From Streptomyces fildesensis (GTDB lineage: Bacteria; Actinomycetota; Actinomycetes; Streptomycetales; Streptomycetaceae), in contig NZ_JAAIKO010000016.1 in the NCBI RefSeq assembly GCF_016107395.1, positions 84,052 to 148,051 on the forward strand: a stretch of DNA of 64,000 bases, written 5' to 3'. The number at the start of each line of letters is the position of its first letter. Within the stretch, counting starts at the first letter, position 1. The position numbers and the translations under genes were made by a program. The notes under the pieces are model-generated. The model searched no databases. It was given only the letters and a program-made list of their open reading frames with translations, and was not told the DNA's origin. This document shows positions 33,203 through 41,914 of the stretch, piece after piece.

Positions 33203-34315
33203 ATGCCACGCCAAGCGGGCAATCTGGGGGCGCCTCCCGGCGGCGGAGGCGGGCAGGAGATCCGGTTCTGTCGCGCGCCGGACGGGGTCCGGCTCGCCTA
33301 TGCGATTCACGGGCAGGGCCCGCCGCTGGTCATCGACTCGTGCTGGCTGAGCCACTTACAGTTCGACTGGCAGAGCCCCGTCTGGCGCCACTTCCTCAAG
33401 GACCTCGGCGCGCTCTTCACCGTCATCCGGTTCGACGAACGCGGTTACGGTCTGTCCGACTGGGAGATCGAGGACTATTCGCTCGAGGCACGCGTCGCCG
33501 ACCTGGAGGCCGTGGTCGAGGCGGCCGGCCTCGACCGCTTCGCCCTGGTCGGGATGTCGCAGGGTGGCCCCGTCGCGATCACGTACACCGCCGGGCGTCC
33601 CGATCGGGTGACCCGGTTGATCCTGGCCGGTACGTGGGCGTCCGCCGCGCGGACACCGGAGGACGTGGAGCTTCTCGAGACGCTCGTGAGCATGATCCGA
33701 GTGGGCTGGGCCAGGCCGGATTCCCTGTTCCGCCGGGTGTTCACCAACATGCTGATCCCCGGGGCGTCCGAGGAGCAGATGCGCTGGGTCGACGCGCTGC
33801 AGCGGATGTCCACCTCGACGGAGAACGCGGCCGCACTGTGCGCGGAGCGTCAGAAGGTCGACGTCAACGATCTGCTTCCCGCGGTCGCTGTACCCACGCT
33901 GGTTCTTCATTCGCGCGACGACGCGATGGCCGGCTTCGACGAGGCCCGGATCATCGCGTCGTCGATTCCTGGCGCAAGGTTGGTACCGCTGGAGAGCCGC
34001 AATCATATTCTGCTGGCTGACGAGCCGGCCTGGCACGTCTTCTTACAGGAGGTAGCCGCCTTCGCCGAGCCCGATCGAGAGGCTGTGCCGGCCACGGTGT
34101 CTCCGGCTCCGCTGCCCGATCTGACCGAGCGCGAGTTCGAGGTCCTCCGGCTGGCAGCGGCAGGGCTGGACAACTCCGGGATCGCCGGGTCCCTGGCGCT
34201 GAGCGTCCGTACCGTCGAACGGCACCTGTCCAACGCCTATCTCAAACTCGGCGTCAGCGGCAGGGCGGGGCGGACGGCTGCCGTCGCGGATCTGGTTCGC
34301 CGCGGCCTGGCGTGA
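33203..34315 (+). CDS. alpha/beta-hydrolase fused to LuxR-type HTH
   Basis: A 370-residue protein: alpha/beta-hydrolase domain (about 20-295) with nucleophile Ser in GMSQGG, acid in HSRDDAM and His in SRNHILLA, followed by a C-terminal LuxR/GerE helix-turn-helix (LTEREFEVLRLAAAG, LSVRTVERHLSNAYLKLGV). The hydrolase part probably senses or turns over a small ester or lactone-like ligand; the HTH makes it a regulator. It has two TTA codons (52 and 281), suggesting bldA-dependent translation. The neighbouring OsmC gene downstream may be a target. Confidence 0.85.
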   Translation: MPRQAGNLGAPPGGGGGQEIRFCRAPDGVRLAYAIHGQGPPLVIDSCWLSHLQFDWQSPVWRHFLKDLGALFTVIRFDERGYGLSDWEIEDYSLEARVADLEAVVEAAGLDRFALVGMSQGGPVAITYTAGRPDRVTRLILAGTWASAARTPEDVELLETLVSMIRVGWARPDSLFRRVFTNMLIPGASEEQMRWVDALQRMSTSTENAAALCAERQKVDVNDLLPAVAVPTLVLHSRDDAMAGFDEARIIASSIPGARLVPLESRNHILLADEPAWHVFLQEVAAFAEPDREAVPATVSPAPLPDLTEREFEVLRLAAAGLDNSGIAGSLALSVRTVERHLSNAYLKLGVSGRAGRTAAVADLVRRGLA

Positions 34316-34486
34316 ACGCTGCAGCACGGGCAGGGCATTCGCGGGAGCTGTCCTACGTGCATACCGGCCCCCCGCCGGTGCGGGCACGGACGACGGTGCG
34401 TGCCAGCTCGGATGCCCACTGAACGGCCCAGCTCCTACCGTGCGAAGCAGAAAGCTGCCAGCTACGGGCCAGAGGGAAGGTGGATC

Positions 34487-34987
34487 ATGTCAATGCATGT
34501 GATCGAAGCCAGCAAGGAGCGCTTTCGGGCAGAGCCGAGCGCGGCGCAGTCAACTCCGGCTGTGACGGCGTCGCTGGCCAACGGGCATGCACGCCTCTCA
34601 GCGGGGCCCTTCAACTGGGACGCCGATCTGCCACCCGCGGTCGGCGGAAGAAACCTCTCACCCAGTCCCACCGCCTACCTTCTTGGCGCGCTCGCAGGGT
34701 GCGCCGTGGTCTTCGTACACGACACGCTCGCGCCCGAGCTCGGTCTTCAGCTCGACGAGGTGAGCGCCGTTGCCCGTTGTAGCGTGGATGCGCGAGGACT
34801 GCTGGGGATGGCTGGTGCCCTCCCGGATCTGGGTGACGTCACGATCGAGATCCATGTTGTCTCACCCGAGCCTGCGGACAGGTTGCAGGGGCTCTTCGAG
34901 ATCTGGCAGGAGCGCTGCCCGGTCTATCTGGCGCTCGTCAAACCAGTACCGGTACAGGCAACGTTCAGCACGGCGACGAGTGGCTGA
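34487..34987 (+). CDS. OsmC-family peroxiredoxin-like protein
   Basis: A 166-residue OsmC/Ohr-fold protein with both peroxidatic and resolving Cys visible: LAGCAVVF (first Cys) and ERCPVYLAL (second). Members reduce organic hydroperoxides or protect against oxidative stress. The start ATG is preceded by GAAGGTGGATC. It lies 171 bases after the hydrolase-LuxR gene on the same strand. Confidence 0.85.
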   Translation: MSMHVIEASKERFRAEPSAAQSTPAVTASLANGHARLSAGPFNWDADLPPAVGGRNLSPSPTAYLLGALAGCAVVFVHDTLAPELGLQLDEVSAVARCSVDARGLLGMAGALPDLGDVTIEIHVVSPEPADRLQGLFEIWQERCPVYLALVKPVPVQATFSTATSG

Positions 34988-35209
34988 CGCCCCGTTAGTT
35001 CACCTGAGTTCTGATGAGGTTGCCTGGGCGTTGGCGAGCGGATGGCGGGATACGGAGATCCCGTACGGTTCGCACGGCATCGCCGTCGTCACCGGCCTCA
35101 ACCGCGAGGGCGGGGCATCGCAGGACCGGGACGCTGTGCGGATCGCGCTGCCGCTGCTGATCCATTTCACGATCATGTGGTTCGAGACCTTCGCCCACTG
35201 ACGTTCAAC

Positions 35210-35650
35210 TCGTACGCCGTCCCTTTCAGCAGACCGATCCCCGGTGTGCCCGGCGGACTGCCGACCGATGCGCGCGGCACGGTGAAGATCTCCCACTACT
35301 CGGCGCAGCGGGACATCACCTACACCGCGGAAGGCGCGGTCGACTGCCTGGTGACCGCGCCCGGCAGCGCGAGCCTGACGGCGGTTATCACCAAGGTGAG
35401 TGCCGGAGGTCCGGACTGGGTGGGGAGGCGGTTGGGGTTGAGCGTTTATGACGGCGGCGTGGACAAGCCCGGGAAGGCATCGCGGGACCGGGTGGGTTTC
35501 TCCTGGGACGATGGGGTGAACTGGACCACTGGCGCTGTCGAGCACATGGATTCAGTGGGGTCCTGCATGGCACCTGCCGCCTTCGCCCCCGTCACGAAGG
35601 GTGGGGTCCGAGTCCGGCACGCGGATCTGCCGCTCTGGCCGGTGGGCTGA
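35210..35650 (+). pseudogene. C-terminal part of a secreted-type protein
   Basis: An open frame of about 146 residues with beta-rich text (GTVKISHYSAQRDITYTAEG, AVDCLVTAPGSASL, VGSCMAPAAF) and two Cys, typical of extracellular proteins, but no signal peptide and no start codon at its beginning. Another short frame (34990-35201, ending MWFETFAH) precedes it in a different phase. Probably the remains of one or two genes; family not recognised. Confidence 0.4.
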
Positions 35651-35814
35651 ACCACGTGAACTGCCGCAGGTGCGGCCCGCCTGGCGGGTACCGGGGGTTC
35701 GGGCCCGCCGCAGGGTCGGTGAGGGGCCGGTGCTGGGTTGATGGGCCCGACCGCGGGCGCGATCGGTGGGTAGGTTGAGACGCGATGTCGTGGATTTGAG
35801 AGTGGGTGCGTTTG

Positions 35815-36540
35815 ATGCCGATGCCGCTGAAGCCGGACGATGTGTTCAGTCGCGCGTTTGAGGACGCGGGCGCGTACTACGCCGCTGCGGCGCTTGAGCA
35901 GCAGGCGACCTATACGCGGTATCAGCCCCCCGGCGGGGCATGGTCGCTGAGCTACGACACGAGCATGCTGCGGATCGGCGAGGTGACCGTGCACCAGTCG
36001 CCGCTGGGCTCCTTGGGCCATGACGGCAGTTGGCTGTGGGCGTGGGGCAACGAGCGCACGCATCCGCCGGGGGCGTCACGGCTGGGCCTGGCTGTGTGGT
36101 TGCGGGATTTCGGGGAGCGCAACGGCATCTACGAGTTCGTCGAACCGCGGCTCGAGCTGGCCGCGTTTGCGGACCCGTTGGCGGCGGCGGAGCGGCTGGC
36201 GACAGTCGCCCTCGGTGCGTTGCGCACGCGCGGATTCGCGAGTTGCCTGTTGGACAACGGCGCGCGGGCGTTCGTGGTCGTGGACGACGCGGATGTGCCC
36301 GAAGCCGGGTTCGACCGGCGGGTGGTGACCGGGATGTTCGATGCGGCCGTTCGGCAGTTTCCGTATGACCCGCGGCAGACTGTGACCGGGTATCTCGCAC
36401 GGCACGGTTTCACGGTCCGTGAGGCCGTGGCGGACGGGTCCTTGCATGCGGAGGGGCAGGACGGAATGACCGTGGCTGTGCGGTTCACCGAGGAGGGGTT
36501 GTTGGCGGCGGTCTCGGTGGGGAGGCTGCCGGCGGGCTGA
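35815..36540 (+). CDS. DUF6882-like protein
   Basis: About 241 residues with WLWAWGNERTHPPG near residue 65 and GIYEFVEPRLEL, the Trp-rich pattern of DUF6882 proteins. Cytoplasmic, function unknown. Start chosen at the ATG at 35815; a GTG at 35806 and an ATG at 35821 are alternatives. Single gene, followed 130 bases later by another unknown gene. Confidence 0.65.
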   Translation: MPMPLKPDDVFSRAFEDAGAYYAAAALEQQATYTRYQPPGGAWSLSYDTSMLRIGEVTVHQSPLGSLGHDGSWLWAWGNERTHPPGASRLGLAVWLRDFGERNGIYEFVEPRLELAAFADPLAAAERLATVALGALRTRGFASCLLDNGARAFVVVDDADVPEAGFDRRVVTGMFDAAVRQFPYDPRQTVTGYLARHGFTVREAVADGSLHAEGQDGMTVAVRFTEEGLLAAVSVGRLPAG

Positions 36541-36673
36541 AGGGTGTGTGGTTGTCAGCGACGCACCACGACGCGCCGTGCGTCAGGACGCGTACACCCG
36601 CTGGTCCCTGATCAGCGACGCTCCAGTTGAATCAGCGCAGCGGCCGATGGTTGAGGGGGCTCATACTGTTGCC

Positions 36674-37516
36674 ATGAGCGACAGCCTTCCGGACGACTGG
36701 TCTCCAGCAGACAACCCGTACGCGATCGTGGCGTCGGAGGCGGGCTGGCTGAAGGCCACTGTCGTCCTGACTGTCCAGCGCATGCACAGCGATGACCAGC
36801 CGACCGGCTGGTTCAGCTCTCGCCAGATCGACGCACGCACGCTGATCGTCGCGCTGCGCCAGTTGCTCGGGGTGGCGGAGCTCGAACAGATCGCCCTGAA
36901 GGGTCTCGGAATGAGTCCGGACGTCGTCGATGCCCTTGAACAGGCCCAACAGCGTTATGAGGCCGCCTTGTCCGACATCAGGCACGTCCGTGACAGGCTG
37001 ACCCCCTTCGAGGACTGGGCACACCGTAAGGGCGGCGGAGCACAGGCCGCAGCCCGCAAGGTCGGCGCGCCGCGTGACGTGGCCCGCGACCTCTGGAGCT
37101 TTCGGTACGAAGCAGCAACCGACACCGTCACGACGGGGCCGTTCACCGTCCCGGTCAGCGCGGCGATACCGGCCGCCACCGAACTCTGCGTCGCGATCCA
37201 CACCGCGGCACGCGCAGTCGACGTGAAGAGCGCGGCGGAGGTCCTCAGCCGGACGATCCGGGCGATCACCGGCGCGGGGATCCCCTGCGATGGTCCGAAG
37301 GGACCGGTCGTGGTCTCCCCGGACGACGACACACGGACCTACGTGTTCTTCAACCTCAGCACCATCCCGGAGATCGAGCGCGCGGAACTCGCGGCGCGGG
37401 TGCTCGCAGCGCTCGCAGGTGCCGGCCTGCAGCTCAGGCCACGGGGCTTCCCGCAGGCCCGCGACGCACAGGAGCACCTCGTCGTCGGCGAGGCCCTGCT
37501 GGTGGGGTGGGCCTGA
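36674..37516 (+). CDS. hypothetical protein (280 residues)
   Basis: A soluble protein that I do not recognise: N-terminal beta-rich part (VVLTVQRMHSDDQPTGWFSS), a helical middle with coiled-coil tendency (DALEQAQQRYEAALSDIRHV) and a C-terminal half with IERAELAARVLAALAG. It ends at TGA 37516. A short open stretch behind it (to 37727, GWTVRQGSRVALWD) may be a further scrap. Confidence 0.55.
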   Translation: MSDSLPDDWSPADNPYAIVASEAGWLKATVVLTVQRMHSDDQPTGWFSSRQIDARTLIVALRQLLGVAELEQIALKGLGMSPDVVDALEQAQQRYEAALSDIRHVRDRLTPFEDWAHRKGGGAQAAARKVGAPRDVARDLWSFRYEAATDTVTTGPFTVPVSAAIPAATELCVAIHTAARAVDVKSAAEVLSRTIRAITGAGIPCDGPKGPVVVSPDDDTRTYVFFNLSTIPEIERAELAARVLAALAGAGLQLRPRGFPQARDAQEHLVVGEALLVGWA

Positions 37517-37771
37517 TCTGGTACTCAGCGAAGCCGGGCCAGGCTGGACCGTGCGGCAGGGAAGCCGGGTAGCCCTGTGGGACGCCGTCGAGCACAAGCT
37601 CACCGCAGCCCCTGCTCCCCGCTTGCACGGGGAGGACCTGGTCATCTCCGTGACCACTATGGGACGAGCAGCGTTCTCGGGATCCGGACCCATGGCCCAG
37701 GATCGATATGGCACCACAGTCAGATGATGTTCCGGCACCTCACCACATCGTGGAATCCGCGGAGGCGAAGC

Positions 37772-38596
37772 ATGGGCACGGTCACGACACCTGACGGCAT
37801 CGAGATCTTCTTCAAGGACTGGGGTACCGGGCAGCCCATCGTCTTCAGTCACGGTTGGCCGTTGTCAGCGGACGACTGGGACGCTCAGATGCTGTTCTTC
37901 CTGGGGCGAGGCTATCGGGTCATCGCCCATGACCGCCGTGGGCACGGACGCTCCACCCAGAGCGGTGACGGCCACGACATGGACCACTACGCCGACGACC
38001 TCGCCGCCGTGACCGCGCACCTCGATCTGCATGACGCTGTGCATGTCGGGCACTCCACCGGCGGGGGTGAGGTCGCGCACTACATCGCCCGGCACGGCGA
38101 GAGCCGGGTCGCCAAGGCGGTGCTGATCAGCGCGGTGCCCCCGCTGATGGTGCGGACCGACGCCAATCCCGGCGGACTGCCCAAGAGCGTCTTCGACGAC
38201 CTGCAGGCTCAGCTGGCCGCCAACCGTTCGGAGTTCTACCGGGCGCTGCCGTCGGGGCCCTTCTACGGCTTCAACCGGCCCGGTGCGGAGCCCTCGGAGG
38301 CGATCATCGCGAATTGGTGGCGCCAGGGAATGATGGGTGGCGCGAAGGCACATTACGACGGCATCGTCGCCTTCTCCCAGACCGACTTCACCGAGGACCT
38401 GAAGAAGATCACGGTTCCGGTCCTCGTGATGCACGGCGATGACGACCAGATCGTCCCTTACGCCGACTCCGGGCCACTGTCCGCGAAGCTCGTGCAGAAC
38501 GGCACCCTGAAGACGTACCCCGGATTCCCCCACGGAATGCCCACCACCCAGGCCGAGACCATCAACGCCGACCTGCTGGCCTTCCTGCAGTCCTGA
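37772..38596 (+). CDS. alpha/beta-hydrolase, non-haem chloroperoxidase type
   Basis: A 274-residue enzyme of the cofactor-free chloroperoxidase/esterase group. The catalytic triad is Ser in GHSTGGG, Asp in HGDDDQIVP and His in GFPHGMPTT; the oxyanion segment is HGWPLSADDWD. These enzymes hydrolyse esters and can form peracids that halogenate. Length and start (GGAGGCG site, ATG 37772) match the family closely. A 52-base palindrome follows the stop. Confidence 0.92.
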   Translation: MGTVTTPDGIEIFFKDWGTGQPIVFSHGWPLSADDWDAQMLFFLGRGYRVIAHDRRGHGRSTQSGDGHDMDHYADDLAAVTAHLDLHDAVHVGHSTGGGEVAHYIARHGESRVAKAVLISAVPPLMVRTDANPGGLPKSVFDDLQAQLAANRSEFYRALPSGPFYGFNRPGAEPSEAIIANWWRQGMMGGAKAHYDGIVAFSQTDFTEDLKKITVPVLVMHGDDDQIVPYADSGPLSAKLVQNGTLKTYPGFPHGMPTTQAETINADLLAFLQS

Positions 38597-38600
38597 CCGC

Positions 38601-38652
38601 CGTGCCGCTGGTGGTGTCCGCCGAGCGCTCGGCGGACACCACCAGCGGCACG
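38601..38652. terminator. 52-base perfect palindrome after chloroperoxidase gene
   Basis: Bases 38601-38626 are the exact reverse complement of 38627-38652, with no spacer, so the RNA would fold into a very stable hairpin (24 pairs with a GCGC loop). It lies 5 bases after the stop and most likely ends transcription in either direction. Confidence 0.85.
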
Positions 38653-38751
38653 ATCGGATGAGTGGGAGTTGCTGCCGGCTTGTCTGCGGTGATGCTCGGC
38701 CGCGGAACGTGGTGCCAAGCCGCTGTTCTCCCGGTCGATGGGCCGTTTGGC

Positions 38752-39060
38752 TCAGGCGGGAGGCGGTGGAGTGCGGGGAGCTTTGAGGGCGAAGTGGTTC
38801 AGCACGGTGGAGGCGACCATGAGGATCAGTGAGAAGGCCAGAACAGCCATCACCGGGATGTTCACCCCCAGGCCGAAGTGCAGGGGGTAGATGCTCAGCA
38901 TGGCGGCTCCGAGGAGCTGTGCCCATCCCCAGGGTTTCGGCCGCAGGACCCGGTGCCGCGCCCAGGGGACCCATATACGGCCGGTGGTGAGAGCGGCGAT
39001 GCCGCAGCCGCATTCCAGGAGCGTCACCACGCCGAGCAGAACCCAAAGAGCCACGCGCAT
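38752..39060 (-). CDS. small membrane protein
   Basis: A 102-residue protein with about three hydrophobic segments (VALWVLLGVVTLLECGCG, WAQLLGAAMLSIYPLHFG, PVMAVLAFSLILMVAST) and a Pro-rich tail. Family not recognised. The ATG at 39060 has a GGAAGGACC site. Confidence 0.6.
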   Translation of the reverse strand: MRVALWVLLGVVTLLECGCGIAALTTGRIWVPWARHRVLRPKPWGWAQLLGAAMLSIYPLHFGLGVNIPVMAVLAFSLILMVASTVLNHFALKAPRTPPPPA

Positions 39061-39174
39061 ACCGGTCCTTCCCCGACCCTGAACCGACGTGCACGTCGGG
39101 GCATGATCATGCCAGGTTCCCGGGCGCCGAGGGTGGCCGGCCCTGCGGTCGGAGATGGCGCGCTGCCGGGGTGG

Positions 39175-39396
39175 ATGATGTGTGTCGTGACGTCAGGGAT
39201 GGTTCGCCCGCGGTGGCGGGTTGCGATGCGTAGTGGTGGGTTCTTCCTCGTGGGCGGTGCTCTGGGCATGCTGGCGTATGGGTTGGTCGCGCACCGGCCT
39301 GTCGGGGCACTGTCCTGGGGCGGGTTGTTGTTCGGGGTGGTGGTGGCAGCGACTGTCGCCGCACTGTTTCCCGGCCGTGGCCGTGCCCGGCGCTGA
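39175..39396 (+). CDS. small membrane protein
   Basis: A 73-residue ORF with two hydrophobic segments (GGFFLVGGALGMLAYGLV and WGGLLFGVVVAATVAALF) and a basic end. No family recognised. The start is one of two adjacent ATGs (39175 or 39178) with GGGGTGG just upstream. Divergent from the preceding membrane-protein gene. Confidence 0.45.
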   Translation: MMCVVTSGMVRPRWRVAMRSGGFFLVGGALGMLAYGLVAHRPVGALSWGGLLFGVVVAATVAALFPGRGRARR

Positions 39397-39585
39397 GCCA
39401 GGTGCCCAGGTGGGCGCGCCGCCGGGTTGGTGCTGGGTGTGGGGGAGCACGTCCGAAGGTGTGGCTGGGTGCCGGGTCGATGGTCAGGATCTATGCGACA
39501 CCAAAGGTATTAATAGTAACAGTTGGTGACATTATGCTTTCTTCTCTCTAGTCTCTCGTCCGGCATCGAGTGAAGGGACTTGAGC

Positions 39586-40908
39586 ATGAGACAACGGCTA
39601 TCGGCGATCACTGCGGCCGGTGTGGCCGCGGTGATCGCGCTGGGCTGTGGCACCGTTGCCACCGCCACCACCGCGAGCACGAACCCGGATGGCGGCAAGG
39701 CAGCGAAGGGCCTGTGTGCCCCGGGCGTACCGATCGGCCCGGAGGGCGAGAAGTTCTACGATCCGCCGTCGCCGCTGCCCAAGGGCAACCACGGCGACCT
39801 GATCTGGGCCCGCCGCGTCGATGCCCCCAAGGGTGCGAGCGCCTGCCGGATCCTGTACCGCTCGACCCTCCAGACCGGTAAGCCCGTGGCCGTCTCGGGC
39901 ATCGTGGCCTGGCCCGATGCCCCCGCGTCGCGCGCCGGCCGCAACGTCGTGGCCTGGGCCCACGGGACCGTGGGCGGACCGCGGCAGTGCGCGCCGTCCG
40001 CGGTGCCGAACCCGGCCACCGACCTGGTGGGCTACTACACCTACGACAGCCCCTGGGGCATCGACGTCGGCGTGCCGGCCCTGACGCAGTTCCTGCGCTC
40101 CGGTGACGTCGTGGTCGGCACCGACTACCAGGGCCTGGGTACCCCCGGCGTGCACCAGTACACCGTCGCCGTCACCGAGACGAACAACGTCCTGGACTCC
40201 GTCCGGGCGGCCCGCCAGATCACCGCCACCCACGCGAACCGCAAGGCGGCCGTCCTGGGCTGGTCGCAGGGCGGCGGCGCGGCGGCGTTCATCGCCCAGA
40301 ACTACCGCGCGTACACCCCCGAGACCCAGATGGTCGGCATCGCGGCCCTGGCACCCGCGGCCAACCTGGGACCTGACTTCCGCGGCCTGGTGCTCCCCGG
40401 CCCGACCGACGCCACCTCCGCCTCCCACAACGCGGCTCTGCGCACCAACGTCTACCGGGGCTTCCTGGCGGCTTACCCCGAGCTGAATGCCACGGACGTG
40501 CTGAAGCCGGCCGGTCTGCAAGCGCTGGGCGGTGACGCTGTGGCGTGCATCGAGCACTTCGCGGACGTGATCCAGAACAACGTCGGCAACGTCGGCCAGC
40601 TCGACACCCTGTTCCAGCCGCTGACGGTGGTGCCGGAGGTCTGGCACCAGCGCTTCAGAGAGAACACCGCGGGCCTGGTCGCCTCGGTGGCACCGATCCT
40701 GGTGATGCAGGGGACGGCGGACACCGTCATCAACCCGAACTCGACCGACGAGTACGTGAAGCGGGCCTGCAGCTTCGACAAGCCGGTCGAGTACACGAAG
40801 TACCAGGGGGCGACGCACCAGACGATCCCCAACGTCGCGGAGCCGGAGTACCTGGCCTGGATCGCGGACCGCTTCGCGGGCCGTCCCGCTCCGTCCAACT
40901 GCGCCTGA
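39586..40908 (+). CDS. secreted lipase (LIP family)
   Basis: A 440-residue extracellular lipase/esterase with signal peptide (RQRLSAITAAGVAAVIALG, cleavage near TATT) and an alpha/beta-hydrolase core of the secretory-lipase family: Ser in LGWSQGGGAA, Asp in MQGTADTVINP, His in YQGATHQTIP. NVVAWAHGTVG supplies the oxyanion hole. The start is fixed by GAAGGGAC 7 bases before the ATG. An AT-rich stretch (39500-39550) upstream is the likely promoter, and a 20-pair terminator follows. Confidence 0.9.
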   Translation: MRQRLSAITAAGVAAVIALGCGTVATATTASTNPDGGKAAKGLCAPGVPIGPEGEKFYDPPSPLPKGNHGDLIWARRVDAPKGASACRILYRSTLQTGKPVAVSGIVAWPDAPASRAGRNVVAWAHGTVGGPRQCAPSAVPNPATDLVGYYTYDSPWGIDVGVPALTQFLRSGDVVVGTDYQGLGTPGVHQYTVAVTETNNVLDSVRAARQITATHANRKAAVLGWSQGGGAAAFIAQNYRAYTPETQMVGIAALAPAANLGPDFRGLVLPGPTDATSASHNAALRTNVYRGFLAAYPELNATDVLKPAGLQALGGDAVACIEHFADVIQNNVGNVGQLDTLFQPLTVVPEVWHQRFRENTAGLVASVAPILVMQGTADTVINPNSTDEYVKRACSFDKPVEYTKYQGATHQTIPNVAEPEYLAWIADRFAGRPAPSNCA

Positions 40909-40925
40909 CACCAAGCGACGTAACG

Positions 40926-40970
40926 ACGAAGGCTCCCGGCCGGTGGATCACACCGGCCGGGAGCCTTCGT
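40926..40970 (+). terminator. strong terminator after lipase gene
   Basis: A perfect 20-base stem (40926-40945 with 40951-40970) closes a five-base GATCA loop, 17 bases after the lipase stop. Confidence 0.9.
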
Positions 40971-41127
40971 ACGTCAAGGGCGAGTGCCCGGGGTCAGCGA
41001 CCCCCGCACACCGGTGCGGAGACGGCCAGGAGACCGGCCGATGCGAGAGTTGGGACGGCCTGCAACGTATGCGCGGCGTCGGCCGCGGGCCGCCAAGCCA
41101 CTGCCACCCGCGCTGACCACCAGATCG

Positions 41128-41875
41128 TCATCGGCCGTACCGGCGTTCTCGGACGGCCGCCACGACCTTGGCAACCCGGGCGTCGAAGGCGTCAAGGTCT
41201 GCCGTCTCGGCCGCGTTGGCGACGAACGCACGTCGGTCACAGAGGACGCCTGCCCGCCAAATCCGTTCGATGGCTCGGGTCGCGGTGATGTCGGTCAACG
41301 GGTCGCCGGATACGAGCATCAGGTCCGCGCGCTGACCGGGTGCGGCGTGCCCGCGGTCGGCGAGGTTGAACACTCGTGCCGGAGCGGCGGTCGCGGCGTT
41401 CAGCGCCTGAGCGGGCGTCATGCCGCAGCGGCCGAGCAGTTCCAGCTCCCGGTGCAGACTTGCCCCAAACACGGTTCCCGGGTTCGGGGCGTCGGTGCCG
41501 GCCAGGATCGTGACGCCCGCGTCGACCAGGCGGCGGACATTCTCCTCAGCACGGGAGTAGGGCGGCATTCCCTGCCCACGCGAGCTCGATGCGCCAGAGG
41601 TCAGCCGCCGCGCCTGTGCGTCCCCAAGTGCCTCGGCGAGTCGCGGGTCTCCGACGACAGCGGCGCCACCCGGTTCGCCCAGGACGTTCTCGATGGTGGC
41701 CAGCGTCGGGACGACCGCGATTCCGGCCTCTGCGATCCGCTCGGCCAGGGCTCTGTCCAGTTCGCCGTCCACGGGCACATGCGCAACGACGTCGATGCCC
41801 GCGGACACGACCTCGCCCACCCCGGCCACGGAGTGGATGTGCGCGACGACCACGCGTCCGCGCTCCGGCAGCACC
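41128..41875 (-). pseudogene. amidohydrolase (imidazolonepropionase-like), C-terminal part
   Basis: About 250 residues of a metal-dependent amidohydrolase: VVVAHIHSVAGV (a metal-His strand), GVTILAGTDAPNPG with the catalytic Asp, ELLGRCGMTPAQALNAAT and the terminal GQRADLMLVSGDPL. The N-terminal half with the HxH metal site is missing; sequence upstream of about 41875 runs straight into the end of a lipoprotein gene. Full enzymes are about 400-430 residues, so this copy is dead. Confidence 0.75.
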
Positions 41876-41914
41876 CGGCCTGGAGGCGCATCCGGTGGTC
41901 CGGCCGGGTGCCGG

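Noticed and set aside
39598..40914. 438-codon frame antisense to the lipase
   Set aside because: Shadow frame; repetitive Gly/Val/Arg composition and no start signal.
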